A stretch of 64,000 nucleotides of DNA from assembly GCA_029204225.1 (NCBI GenBank), contig CM055097.1, positions 47,490,617 to 47,554,616 on the forward strand, given 5' to 3'. This document shows positions 1 through 10,513 of the stretch, in pieces (position 1 is the stretch's first letter; every line of letters starts with the position of its first letter). The translations under genes and the position numbers were made by a program. The notes below the pieces were generated by a model. The model was given only the letters and a program-made list of their open reading frames with translations, was not told the origin of the DNA and did not search any database. The stretch comes from Diphasiastrum complanatum (taxonomy: Eukaryota > Streptophyta > Lycopodiopsida > Lycopodiales > Lycopodiaceae).

Positions 1-1886
1 GACATTGAGCAACAATACATTACCTCCTATTCTCCTCAGTCAAATGGTCTTGCTGAGAGAAAGAACAGAACCTTAGTCGAATCGACAAAGTGCATGTTAT
101 CACATGCGACACTTTTGAAGTCCTTCTGGGCTGAAGCTATTTCAACAACAATCTATATTCAAAACAGGTGTCTTACTAAAGGTCTTTCAAACAAAATACC
201 ATTCAAAGTTTGGACAGATACCAAACCTTCTTTATCAAATTTACAAGTTTTTGGATGTACTGCTTATGCGCAGATTCCTCACAATCTCAAGAAGAAGCTC
301 GACTTCCAGAGTATCAAATGTATTTTCATCAGCTACACTACTTCAGATCAAGCCTATAAGTTGTTCGATCCCATCGAGTCGAAGATATTCACTAGTCGGG
401 ATGTCATCTTCATCAAAGATCAGTTTCAAGACCTTAAGGGAAAAGGTACAGCCATCCAACCGACCTGTCAGATTCTCCTGACATATTGAACTTTCCAGTT
501 CCTCAATCGACTATTCCCCTTGAAGGACCAAGCTCATCTACTCTTGACGAACAACAAATTAATGGTGAATTAGAAGATGATAATGTTTCAGTTCGGCAAC
601 TACAGTATGATGAAAATGATCAATTCCTCTATTTCTCAGAAGACCATCAAGAGCTAGCAGATTGACCACCTATAAAGTATATCAATGAGTCTGCAGCCTA
701 CCTTATTCATGAGTTGATGACTGTCGAAGAGGCACTTAGTCAGCCAGATTCAGATCTCTGGAAAGAAGCTATGGATAAAGAGTATTCATCTCTTATCAAG
801 AACCAGACATGGATGATTGTCGAATTACCTGCTAGTAGAAACATAGTTGATTGCAAATGGATTTTCAAAGTCAAGTACAAAGCATATGGAAGCATCGATA
901 GAAGAAAAGCCCGACTTGTCACCAGAGGATTTTCTCAAGTATACAATGTCGATTACACTGAGACATTCAGTCTAGTAGTCAAACATTCTTCTATTCGACT
1001 TTTATTATCATTTGCTATTGCAGCAAATTTGGAAATATATCAAATGGATGTACAGACAACATATTTCAATGGAGTTATTGAAGAAGACATTTACATGGTG
1101 CAATCCAAAGGTTAATTATCGAGGGTAAACACAATCGTGTGTGTAAACTCCGTAGGGCACATCATAGCTTGAAGCAATCTGCTCGGACATGGTTTCAAAG
1201 GATCAATACTTTCCTTATTGATCACGACTACATGCCAAGCTCTTCAAATTCTAATGTTTACTTCAAAGTAGTGCAGCAATCTTTTATCGTTATCACTCTA
1301 TATGTGGATGATACATTGCTTTTCAACAACAGTACCAATCTGATAAAAGAGGCCAAGACAATGCTATCTTTCGAATTCGACATGACCCCGATCTGGGCAA
1401 AGCTCATTTCTGCCTTGGTATACAGATCCACAAAGATAGAAAATAGAAGTTGATCTATACTACACAACAAAGGTACATCTACAACATGTTAGTTAGATAT
1501 AATCTGATTAATTGCAAGTTAGCTCTCACACCAATGGAACCAGGTCTGAAATTGTCAAAGGACCAGTGTCCTCAAACAATTCAAGAGAAGCAACAGATGC
1601 GTGAGTATCCTTACCATTCTATTATAGGATCTCTTGTGTATGTCATGATCTGTACCAGGCCAGACATAGCTTTTGCAGTTAGCTCTCTTAGTCAGTTTAT
1701 GACTAACCCTGGTGTAACACATTGGAAGGCTCTTAGGTTACATAGATGCAAGTTGGGCAGGAGATGTAGACACTTGTTTCTTCCTCAACGATGGTCCAAT
1801 TTTCTGGAACAGTCGCAAACAATCTTCGATAGCTCTCACTACGGAGTATATCATAGCCTCACAAGCCACAAAGGAAGCGGTTTGGT
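1..1886 (+). mobile_element. Ty1/copia pol remnant (integrase C-terminus to RNase H)
   Basis: Conceptual translation gives the copia integrase tail (motif SNGLAERKNRTL near 50-75, then the FGC block near 250). The reverse transcriptase follows (CKWIFKVKYKAYGSIDRRKARLV near 850-920, with the YVDD box near 1300), then the tail ending near 1735 (RPDIAFAVSSLSQF). RNase H survives only as the piece around 1830-1886 (the EYIIASQATKEAVWL region). The frame shifts near 1113 and 1450 and there are stops, so the element is dead. Its 5' part lies outside the window. It belongs to the same family as the antisense copia pol at 50.7-52.5 kb, judging by closely similar RT segments. Confidence 0.9.
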
Positions 1887-2604
1887 TGAATTCATTTATG
1901 TAAGACTGTTTACGGACAATTGTCACCGCTTATCAACACGTAACTTCTGAAAAGAATTGGATGAATGCCAGCAGACTCCAGCCAGCTAGCAATCGCATTT
2001 GACGACCTAATTACTTAGTATAAATCAGCTGTTCATACATCTCATTATCATATTGTGAATTGTGAAGGAGTTGAGTGTTATTACGTGATGCTTTCTGCGC
2101 TCTTATCAAGCAGATCATTCATAATCAGAGTGTATTGTAGTTAGCTCTCTATCAAGCTTTCAAGCTTGAACTCTCTTGAGAATTCTAGCTCAGTCTTTTA
2201 GAAATTTATTTTAGACTTGCTATTGCGCTACTGCTTATCAGCAGAGCTGCTTATTATCAAACTTATTCTCAGTTACTCGGAGACAACTTAGAATGCGTGG
2301 TTTCTATTTGCTATTGTTTTGTGCTCATTAGCATCTGATTTTATTTTTCTGAATCGATACTATTTCTTATTGCGTTCAATATATGTCAGAATGCATGCAT
2401 TTTTGTATTGCTTTTGTAACTGATAGAAATTGTCTGAGAATTTAGTACTTCATAATTGGCTATGTAATCACTTAGTATCTAGCGAAATTTAGTTGCTAAA
2501 GATTGGACGTGATTTCCATCACTACTATTTTGTTCAATTTTTGATAGGGGTAGTCATGCATTGGAAGTAGGAAGTTTTCGCTGTTATCTATCCTATTTTC
2601 GACA
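1887..2604 (+). repeat. Copia LTR, 5' end missing
   Basis: This stretch aligns along its length with the reverse complement of 19.35-19.93 kb; shared blocks include the segment GCATTTGACGACCTAATT and the ACATCTCATTATCA segment. It directly follows the broken RNase H sequence with no polypurine tract or LTR start in between, so the 3' end of pol and the start of the LTR are deleted. The right border near 2604 (ending in CA) is a guess. Confidence 0.7.
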
Positions 2605-2872
2605 GTTTCACTCAAGGATGAAACACATTGCAATCAAGTACCATTTGATAAGGGACCTAGTCACTAGAAACGAGTTAAAGACCAACTGCATTGGAACGAA
2701 GCAAATGGTAGCAGACATCTTCACCAAGGCCTTAGACAAAGGTTTGTTCGAGAGGCAGAGGAAGAGTCTAGGAGTCATAAAGCTACCACGCTTTGAGAGG
2801 GAGTTGAAGAAACAATTTGTTTTGAGTGACAAAGCTTTGCTAGTTTTAGATCTCAAGTCCGTAGAAACGCAA
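2605..2872 (+). mobile_element. Copia RNase H C-terminal remnant (second element)
   Basis: The translation has the typical copia 3' pol signature: SRMKHIAIKYH, then TKQMVADIFTKAL and a short tail ending KSLGVIK. This is the end of RNase H only. It is a different copia copy from the one at 1-1886, because that copy's LTR lies between them. The reading frame runs on past the domain into unrelated sequence. Confidence 0.85.
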
Positions 2873-3656
2873 GGGGGCTACCCGGATGCGAAGACCGGAG
2901 CTTCGAGGAGTGAAGACCCGAAGATGACGGTCAAATGTTCATGGACCCATAAAAGCTCAATGGGGAGGATGAAAGATGAAGAAGACATAAAGATCGTAAG
3001 GCGACGGATCTTCATGCTTGAAAGTACAAGGAGGACATCACCCTCCACGGACAATCTGGATATCGTTAGGACGTGCTCCATCAACCGTTCTTGTAATCTC
3101 CTGATCAACTAATCGTGTCCTCCTCTCTATATACATAGAGATTGTAATTATTAATTATGTGGAAGCAAGGAATGATAGATTGGTAGTAAACTGAGCACCG
3201 TGTAGCTAGATAATATTCAAGAAGTCCGCTAGTAAGCGCGACAAGTTTTGATTCGCAAAAGACAGAGTTTCTTTTGCGCCGACGCGCTGTGTGATCTGTC
3301 ACAACAACGCTTAATGAATTCTTTGATAATGCAGTAGATGTTTTATGCAGATGAGCTTCTTGTCTTGAACATAATCATATACTTAATTGTCTGAGAGTTG
3401 TATGTTTGTAATCAGCTGGTTTTAATCTTATTTCGCACAATGGTTTTGTCTTGTTGAATGCATAAACAATTTATACATAAGAAAATAAATTACACACCTT
3501 GGAGGATTGTAGATCTTGTCACAGAGGGTAGCAGACCCGAGGACAGAATCGAAGTCCATCTGGGTTTATTTTTGTGAGAATCACAACAGCTGAACTAGAA
3601 TGTTTGACGTTCTGGATATCAACTCGGTTGTCTGTTGCATTTGTTTTTCTCAAAAG
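2873..3656 (+). repeat. Probable LTR followed by a primer-binding site
   Basis: This stretch lies between a copia RNase H end and a TGGTATCAGAG primer-binding site, the place where an LTR is expected. I could not find its partner LTR or exact borders in the window. No gene is visible in it. Confidence 0.35.
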
Positions 3657-3667
3657 TGGTATCAGAG
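3657..3667 (+). other. Retrotransposon primer-binding site (initiator tRNA-Met type)
   Basis: TGGTATCAGAG matches the usual plant LTR-retrotransposon PBS complementary to initiator tRNA-Met. The twelfth base is T instead of C. No gag follows; downstream (3.67-3.93 kb) is AT-rich sequence with many degenerate copies of TCTCAGAATC / TATTCACGATT-like words. Confidence 0.55.
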
Positions 3668-3669
3668 TA

Positions 3670-3935
3670 TTTGACGTTCTGGATTACCTCACCAAATTTC
3701 TCAACATTCTCATTATTCACAATCAGTATCTCATAATATTTTTTTTTTCAGTATTCACGATTAGTATTCACAATGTTCATGATCAGTATTCACAATATTC
3801 ACGATTACTAATCACAACATTAACGATGAAAATCTTAGAATCTCAGTTTCTCATAATCTCAGAATCTCATAATCTCAGTTTCTTAGAATCTCAGTTTCTC
3901 AGTTTCTCAGAATCTTAGTTTTTCAATATTTGCAA
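3670..3935. repeat. Degenerate short tandem repeats
   Basis: There are many imperfect repeats of about 10-14 bases: first variants of CAGTATTCACAAT, then variants of AATCTCAGTTTCTCAG. No coding content is visible. Confidence 0.6.
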
Positions 3936-4077
3936 TTTCAACGTTCACAAATCATCAATAAAATAATCTTCGAGACACATCTCTGAAAATTCGATCATTT
4001 CTTCATCCAATATGGAAGACATTGTCTATATGTCTTGCAAAACAAAACACAATCACAAAATTATAATTTGATACGCA

Positions 4078-4215
<138 letters not shown>

Positions 4216-4689
4216 ATCTACTAGTATAAATATTGTTTTACATACATACATAACGGTTCTTTACCAAAATATTCATGCATAATAAAGCAAATGGTTCTTT
4301 AGCAAAACAGCCATGCATAAAAAAAACAAATGCTATTTAGGCAAAAAATCCAAGCATAACAAAGGCCTTTAACAAAAGTACAATTTTTTAAATTTTGGGC
4401 TCCCACCACCAACATATTTTTAATGTTGACTTTTCAACTAACTCCATTAAAAAGGGAGGGAATGATGTAGAAAACAGTCTAAAAGCTTCTGTAGCAGATG
4501 GATACAAGCATTTTGTAAAGACAAACTCTTTCTATATTGAGATCATGAAGTATTCACAAAAACTGAAGATTTAAGCTTCACTATAACTTGTTGTAGAGCT
4601 TGCTTTGTATGACACAAAACTTCTTCTTTTGCCCTTTAGATTGAAAGAAAAGCACATTATGGCTACTTAAGGAGATTCTTAAGGTCATA

Positions 4690-5014
4690 TGTTAGCAACA
4701 GTGCAAACACAATGAAAAATATAAAAAAAAAAATAAGACTCCGTGGCATGTGTATTGTAAGCCCATGAGTATTTGCCAATAAACTTCTACTATGGCATGT
4801 GTTTTGTAAGTCAATGGGTAGGAGCTTAAACAAATAAAATAACTTAAACTTAGACTTAGACTTTAAAAAACTTTAGCTTAGAAAGATTCTAAGTTATCTT
4901 AAGTTATTTTAAGTCTAGAATTAGAAATCCTAAAGTTCTAAAGTTCTAAGTTAAAAGTTTACAAATCTTAGAATGGCTAGTTTAGATACTAATCTCATAA
5001 GCTAGTGGATGCTT
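4690..5014 (+). repeat. 5' LTR (truncated) of the 4.7-6.8 kb element
   Basis: It matches 5943-6262 closely, with blocks such as CCAATAAACTTCTACTAT and CTAAAGTTCTAAAGTTC in common, then diverges after GGATGCTT at 5014. Confidence 0.85.
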
Positions 5015-5558
5015 TGCATTTAACAGTCGAAGGATCAAGAAACACTCATTTCTTAATTCTTGGACAGCCAAAGAACATCAAGAACTGGATTGTAAGAAGA
5101 TATGCAAGATTTACATCACAAACTCAGCCTATTTAGTTTACCAGAATGTTGATTCCTACATTAATCCACAAACAAGAAATAAAATCTAATCCACTCTAGG
5201 AAAGCAGGAAAACGAATCCACTCTACTATCCACAACCACACACAAAGGAGGGAAGGGCAAGATCATGAATGCATCACTCAAGAAACAAGCATGATCAAGA
5301 AGCTCAAGGGATGCACCAAAACTCGTGGAGGCTCTTCTCATTTGGACATGGAGTAGGTACATTACACAAAAAGCTTCTCTTCTCAAGGAGGGTGTCTCTT
5401 AAATAAGCAAGAGAGCTCCTTAGGTGACATCCTAGTGGCATTTCCATATTACACAAATTACAAGTGGAATAATGCTCTCCACCAGAGGTCACCATCAAAA
5501 GATGGCTCACTCTACTTTCTTTAAGAAGGGTCTACTTGAATTTATTACATTTGTCTAG

Positions 5559-5870
5559 AAATACTGGTTCCTATTTTTGGCAGAGCTCAAAGGTTATTGG
5601 GATCGAGGGCTCCCACCAATAGCCATTGATATCAATAAACCCCTCCAAACGCAAGATGACCACATCAACATAGCACGACTGTATTATCGGACAGCTCTTA
5701 GTTCTGCACTACACGTTGATATGTTAGAACTGTGGAAAACCCATAACTTTCTCCAGGGTATGCTCCACTACTACAAACCCATGCCTTTCCTTAACAAGTT
5801 GGGCTGGCAAATGATGGCGGACATCGGCAACAAGATTTACCAATCTCGACAAGAACAATCTCGCCTCTAG
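5559..5870 (+). pseudogene. Unrecognised coding remnant inside the LTR element
   Basis: About 103 codons are open from just after a TAG at 5556 to a TAG at 5868. There is no ATG at the start, so this is a piece of something longer. The composition is protein-like, with many aromatic residues, including a RLYYRTALSSALHV segment, a histidine/aromatic stretch (LHYYKPMPFLNKLGW) and a charged tail IYQSRQEQSRL. I do not recognise a family. It sits directly before the polypurine tract of the host element, so it could be the 3' end of the element's own protein or captured host sequence. The 5015-5558 stretch upstream shows no domain I can name. Confidence 0.4.
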
Positions 5871-5942
5871 GAAGTTCAAAAGATTCAGGAAGAAAAAACT
5901 TTGATTGGTGTGGGACCACCAGTCCAATAAGGAGGGGGATAA

Positions 5943-6800
5943 TGTTAGCAACTGTGTAAACACAGAGAAAAATATAAAACAATAAAATAAAACTCTGTGG
6001 CATGAATATTGTAAGCCCACGTATGAGTATTTGCCAATAAACTTCTACTATGACATGCGTTTTGTAAGTCCATGGGTAGGACCTTAAACAAATAAAATAA
6101 CTTAAACTTAGACTTAAAAAAACTTAAGCTTAGAAAGATTCTAAGTTATCTTAAGCTATCTTAAGTCTAGAATTAGAAATCCTAAAGTTCTAAAGTTCTA
6201 AGTTAAAAGTTTAGAAGTCTTAGAATGGCTAGTTTAGACACTAATCCCATAAGCTAGTGGATGCTTATGGAAGGCCCTTCTTGCTATAAGAAGAGAGGCA
6301 TTTCCCTCGTGAATAACACTTTTGAGATTAAGCTATCTTGCTCTCTATTTTGGAGAATTATCATTCTATTTCATTTGTGTTTCCTTTGGGAAGGTGCATA
6401 GCTTGAGGGAAGGTGTTCGGGTCTCCTCTTGCCTCCTTTTCATCGGTTTTCTATATTGTGGCATGCTTTCTATTTGTTCTATGCTTAGTATTAGCCGCAA
6501 TCTTATTTTTATTACCCTTTGGGTGTTAAGTGGGAATTAATTTAGTCACCTTTGCTAGTTGGGTACCGCCTTAGCAAAGTTTATTCCTTAGTCAGGTATT
6601 GGCTAGTTGGGAAAGTCTTACCTTAGTTGTTTTTTCGAGCACTAGATGGGAAGCCTTGGTACTCAAATTTCTCTTTTGTTTGCACTTTTAATCTCCATGG
6701 TAAGCTTCATGTAGATCTTAGAAAGTGGATAAAACCTTCTACACTATACTGCATCCGTGAGTAGATCTAGCCACCGTACGAACTAGAATTACTTCCAACA
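5943..6800 (+). repeat. 3' LTR of the 4.7-6.8 kb element
   Basis: It starts TGTTAGC just after the polypurine tract and ends CCAACA next to the TCATA repeat. Reading frames inside it are short and not gene-like. Confidence 0.85.
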
Positions 6801-7116
6801 TCATATGATTTCCTTAAGAATGGTTTCCAAGGCATTCTGGCCACTTGGCCAATGTATCGCATTTTTCACTAAGGCGAAAAAGTGAAGGTGCCTTAAGAAT
6901 GGTTTCTAAGGCATAAGGTAAAAAACTTTAGGGAAAAAAATGTGAAGGTCCGAAATCAAGTTCTCGGCCTTCCGTTTTCAAGATGCTCATTACTTGACGA
7001 TTTTTAAAGCTGAGCATAAGAAATTTAAGATGAAGATGATGATGTTGCGTCATCTCATCATGATAATTTGGTTGGTGCTCATGCTCGGGCATTCAAAGAA
7101 AACATGGAATTGAAAG

Positions 7117-7315
7117 AGTAGAAAACTTGTCGAATGTGCCAATGGAATGATGTCTCCATTCTGTTACTGCCGTATCACCATTTGTGTTTGTGCAAAGACT
7201 GCAAGACTCGTCTTGTCACCATTTGTGTTTGTGCAAAGACTGCAAGACTCGTCTGGATCAACATCGGCCTCTCTACCAACATGGACATCCTTCTATCGTC
7301 ATTGTCTCATGAAAG
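7117..7315 (+). pseudogene. BOI-type RING finger C-terminal fragment, degenerate
   Basis: The translation near 7117-7215 reads CRMCQWNDVSILLLPYHHL followed by CLCKDCKTRL, the C-terminal RING layout of plant BOI/S-ribonuclease-binding-type E3 ligases. A 39-40 bp tandem duplication (7176-7214 and 7216-7254) shifts the frame. After the second unit the tail resumes as CKTRLDQHRPLYQ and ends at a stop after a valine/isoleucine-rich end, as in BOI proteins. The normal PCRH is PYHH here and the CPLC pair is changed, so zinc binding would fail. A TAG precedes the RING in frame. It is a broken fragment, not a gene. Confidence 0.65.
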
Positions 7316-7329
7316 AGGAATGTGAAAAA

Positions 7330-7561
7330 ATCCAGCTCTACACCGTCTTTAGAATTATCGTTTTCACGACGTATAACCGTTGCACGATCTTTAACCAGTT
7401 TTAAAAGTTTTCAAACCGCTCTCAACCTTTTAAGCTCCCTAAAGCGTTGCAACAAATCGCAGTTATAGTTTTATATCAAATGGGAACATTGTACTATATT
7501 ATGCGTGGGTTCTACTTTAGAGAATCAAGGTTCGGTACACGAAGAAACCAAGCCTATACTG
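7330..7561 (-). pseudogene. Mg-type (MgtA/P3B-like) P-ATPase fragment, copy 1
   Basis: Read on the minus strand, the segment encodes a degenerate but recognisable stretch of a P-type ATPase just after the second membrane helix: QRFRELKRLRAV, a stop, then KLLKLVKDRATVIRR and a Lys-Asp-Gly-Val-Glu-Leu-Asp end. It matches copy 2 at 9466-9696 over about 231 bp, but lacks the following PGD motif because its homology stops at 7330. MgtA-like ATPases import Mg2+ in bacteria; related P3B pumps have been reported in non-seed plants. This piece cannot make a pump. Confidence 0.6.
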
Positions 7562-7714
7562 GGCTCTGGAGAAGAGACGGAGTCACGGAGGTGAGGAGCG
7601 AAGCAATAAAAGAAGTAGCAGAGCTAGGTGAAAGAAGCATGGGCTCTGGAGAAGAGACGGAGGTGAGGAGAGAAGCAATAAAAGAAGCAGCAGAGCTAGG
7701 TGAAAGAAGTATGG
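7562..7714 (+). repeat. Tandem duplication of about 75 bp
   Basis: Two adjacent units starting GGGCTCTGGAGAAGAGACGG, at 7560 and about 7640, encode nearly the same peptide in frame (EAIKEAAELGERSM-like). The left unit has an extra 9 bp. It joins the ATPase fragment directly to the region before the polyamine oxidase fragment. Confidence 0.7.
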
Positions 7715-7878
7715 ACTTGAGTTGCGAGGGAAGAAGAGAGGACCAGACACCAGACACTGGAAATGTAATGAATTATGGTTGTGGGTCCTTCTGTTAGAGT
7801 GCTGGGGGAGGTGGTGAGGGCCTCTCTGTGGGTCCTGGATTTGGAGACTGCAGCTCGTAAATTTGCATAGTTTTTCAT

Positions 7879-8601
7879 GTGGATGTCACATGTTTGTTTC
7901 GTGTAAATTATCAAGAGCTGCTACTGTCTAGCTGGACGATGCTATTGTTAGGAGAGGAGCACAGCGGCTCGTGCTTAATTGTGATAGCAAAGATCAATTT
8001 TGTATTCTCTACTACTACCTTTATTCCACTTCCTTTCGGAGCAGCTGGAGTTTCTCAATTAGTTTCATTGGTGAATCACCATAGCTCAAGCGAAATCGAG
8101 TGCGACGAGACGAGAAGGTTGAGCGCAAAGCCTCGCGTGGTAATTGTAGGGGCGGGGATGGCAGGATTGTCGGCAGCTCGCCGACTGAGATCCATTAAGA
8201 ATGCTGATTATGAGCTGATCGTTCTAGAGGGAAGTCACAGAATCGGAGGTAGGATTTGCACGAGTGAATTTGGTGGGGAACGGGTCGAGCTCGGCACCAC
8301 TTGGATACACGACATAGAAGGTAGCCCTCTCTACGAGATTGCGAAGCAAAGTGGAGCTTTGAAGGGAGACATGCCGTGGGAATGCATGGATGGCTTTCCT
8401 GCTTGTCCAATTGTGAAAGCTGAGGGTGGATTTGTTGTTGATCAAGCTGTAGTTGAGCCAGTGGTGCAATTCTACAAGGAACTGATTTGCGAAGCACAAA
8501 ATCAGCAAGAAATTCAACTGAAAGAATCTCGTACAATGTTCATCCAGCTTCAGGACGACAATGACCGACTCATCATTTCGCTTTGCCATCGAGTAGTGTA
8601 G
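7879..8601 (+). pseudogene. PAO5-like polyamine oxidase, N-terminal fragment
   Basis: An open frame of 240 codons contains the FAD-binding start of a flavin amine oxidase. VVIVGAGMAGLSAARRL sits at about residues 87-103, followed by the glutamate/glycine FAD segment (LEGSHRIGGRI), then GTTWIHDIEGSPLY and a PWECMDGFP block typical of plant PAO5-type polyamine/thermospermine oxidases. Similarity ends near residue 213 and the frame stops 25 codons later. The full enzyme is about 500 residues, so the catalytic C-terminal half is missing, and I found no continuation downstream. It is flanked on both sides by copies of an unrelated ATPase fragment. Family membership is clear, and a truncated, non-functional copy is the best reading. 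A transcript using a distant exon cannot be excluded. Confidence 0.8.
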
Positions 8602-9360
8602 ACAATAGGCTCTTTGCTCTGTGCACTTAAAATCTCTGTCACCTCTTCACGTGATACCTGAATCTGTACGGCAGATCGTAAATTTTTGTTACACGTTATT
8701 TATTGCAGCGTTTGATATCTGTTGATTGAATCATTTGACAAATCGGAAAGTTTAAAACTTACCTTGAAATTTATGAAGGATTCTTGATGGATGTAGCTTC
8801 GTTTTATTTTAAACCGTGTTAGTCTCTCAAACAGGAATTACGAATATGATGTTTTTTGTTCTTTCGCTGGGATTAAAACTGAGTCTCATTGGGTGGTCAT
8901 GTTTAAGCTCTGAATCTACATTGTTTCACAATAGTCATTGATAGATCTACCTTCAACGCTGCTACTAACACGTTTGGATCGGAACCGGAGAGAACCGTTG
9001 GAGGGTCGAATCCACCTGATCAAATTGTGTTATTGAGCTACAACCTATATTATGAGAGTGTTTTTTTAGTAAATATTTACGGGTGCAAATGAGGAGCTCA
9101 ATTCCGTCACTAATTCATGATCAGGCATGATCAGGCAGGCTTGGTTTGACGCATAATTTATCAAATGTAGTATGAAATATCTCAAAAGATAATTAATTAT
9201 ATGTATTCTAAACTTGTGAGCACAAAAGAAGGTGCCACTGAGGCTGAGCCCTGAGAATAGAATACGAGAAAACATAATTAATGAAACTCACAAAGTCCTG
9301 GTTTTTTTCTAATTTTACTACAAGTATAGCCATTTCCAGTATATTACATTTGTGTTACCT

Positions 9361-9696
9361 TACAAGTAGATTATTTGATGTAACCAAACGCACATCACCA
9401 GGAAGAAGGGCTCTTGTCCTCAGAATAACAATATCGCCAGGGACAACATCAACTTCTTGATTGATATCCAACTCTACACCGTCTTTAGAATTACCGTTCT
9501 CACGACGTATAACCGTTGCATTTTCTCTAACCAGTTATGAAAGTTTTCAAACCGCTCTCAAACTTTTAAGCTCCTGAAGCGTTTCAACAAATCACAATTA
9601 TAGTTTTATATCAAGTGGGAACATTGTACTATATTATGCGTGGGTTCTACTTTAGAGAATCAAGCTTCGGTACACGAAGAAACCAAGCCTATACTG
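9361..9696 (-). pseudogene. Mg-type (MgtA/P3B-like) P-ATPase fragment, copy 2
   Basis: On the minus strand the frame includes LVRENATVIRR, an acidic Asp-Gly-Val-Glu-Leu-Asp segment, then the actuator-domain motif VVPGDIVIL and the phrase LLPGDVRLVTSNNLLV. It ends at a GTAAGG that would serve as a splice donor (about 9365). PGD followed by P-x-D is diagnostic for P-type ATPases, and PGDVRL with S-N-x-L fits the Mg2+-transporting P3B class best. A stop lies before LVRENATV. It shares 231 bp (9466-9696) with copy 1 and extends further. It represents about one exon of the family. Confidence 0.65.
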
Positions 9697-9869
9697 AAAC
9701 TTATTTAGAACACTGCTTCTCAAAGCTAAACGCAGATGGTATTATAACTTCAAAAATGAAAATTATCTGATAGAATCTATCCTGACTAAAAGCATTCCAT
9801 AAGATCTTGTACAATCCCCTTCCAGCTGCTTTGCGTGCATGCGAACAGGAACCCAACCATCCATGTAGG

Positions 9870-9945
9870 AAGCCACGCGGACAGGAAGCCACGCGGACAG
9901 GAGGCATGAGACATGCAGAAACCCACGCGGACAGGAGACAAGAAG
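9870..9945 (+). repeat. Short repeats of CCACGCGGACAGGA
   Basis: Three copies of the word CACGCGGACAGGA lie within 75 bp, the first two adjacent. The rest of 9.70-10.26 kb is AT-rich and shows no gene; 10.10-10.16 kb has a small duplication of GTCAATTTTGTG. Confidence 0.6.
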
Positions 9946-10396
9946 CCAGTGCAGATTTAGCAAACTAAATATTTAACATATTCTCCCTAAAACGAGGTTC
10001 ATCCTTTAGTTAAATATGTTTTAAATACGTGGCAGGTTCAAAATTCAACTAAATTATAAAAAAATAAAATTCAATACAAATTCCAAAAATTAATTACAAC
10101 ACAAGCAAGTCAATTTTGTGCTCTGTTTCCTATGTGTCAATTTTGTGTTGTGTTTACTATGTGCCCATGCACATAGTTCCATCCTTTGCAAACATTGAGT
10201 CGTTTCGTTGCCGTTCGCGTGCGAGTACTTGAACTGCAAATCCGCCGCACAAATTCTGTAATCCTCTTTGTTTGATGGTATCAGCCTTCAAAAGAAGGCA
10301 GGGCCAAAAATAAGCAAATTTTTTTTTAGCACAACGATGCTTTCACAAAAGCTTGAACGGCATCAGAAATGCGACAAGAGAGAAATAGAGACAAAT

Positions 10397-10404
<8 letters not shown>

Positions 10405-10440
<36 letters not shown>
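10405..10440 (+). repeat. (GA)n tract in the upstream/5' leader region of the ciliary gene
   Basis: A GA run followed by a GC-rich CGAGCG stretch, 74-110 bp before the start codon at 10514. The position fits a 5' leader or core promoter. GA repeats near plant promoters can bind BBR/BPC factors, but no such function is shown here. Confidence 0.9.
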
Positions 10441-10446
<6 letters not shown>

Positions 10447-10513
10447 CGAGCGAGCGAGAGAGCGTTCTTGAATTTGGTTTTGCGCGGAGGAGAGAAAGGA
10501 AAGTAAGCGCAGC

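Larger units (their letters stand above)
4690..6800 (+). mobile_element. Non-autonomous LTR retrotransposon with TSD TCATA
   Basis: Two direct copies of one sequence beginning TGTTAGCAAC start at 4690 and 5943. The right copy runs to TTCCAACA at 6800, about 858 bp. The pentamer TCATA lies immediately before (4685-4689) and after (6801-6805), as expected for a target-site duplication. A polypurine tract AAGGAGGGGGA (5929-5939) precedes the right LTR. The left LTR is complete at its start but is recognisable only to 5014, so its last ~530 bp and any primer-binding site are lost or replaced. The interior has no reverse transcriptase or integrase. Confidence 0.85.

Noticed and set aside
7879-8601. 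The polyamine oxidase frame as a functional gene
   Set aside because: Only the N-terminal FAD-binding part is present. The catalytic C-terminal half is missing and no downstream exon was found.
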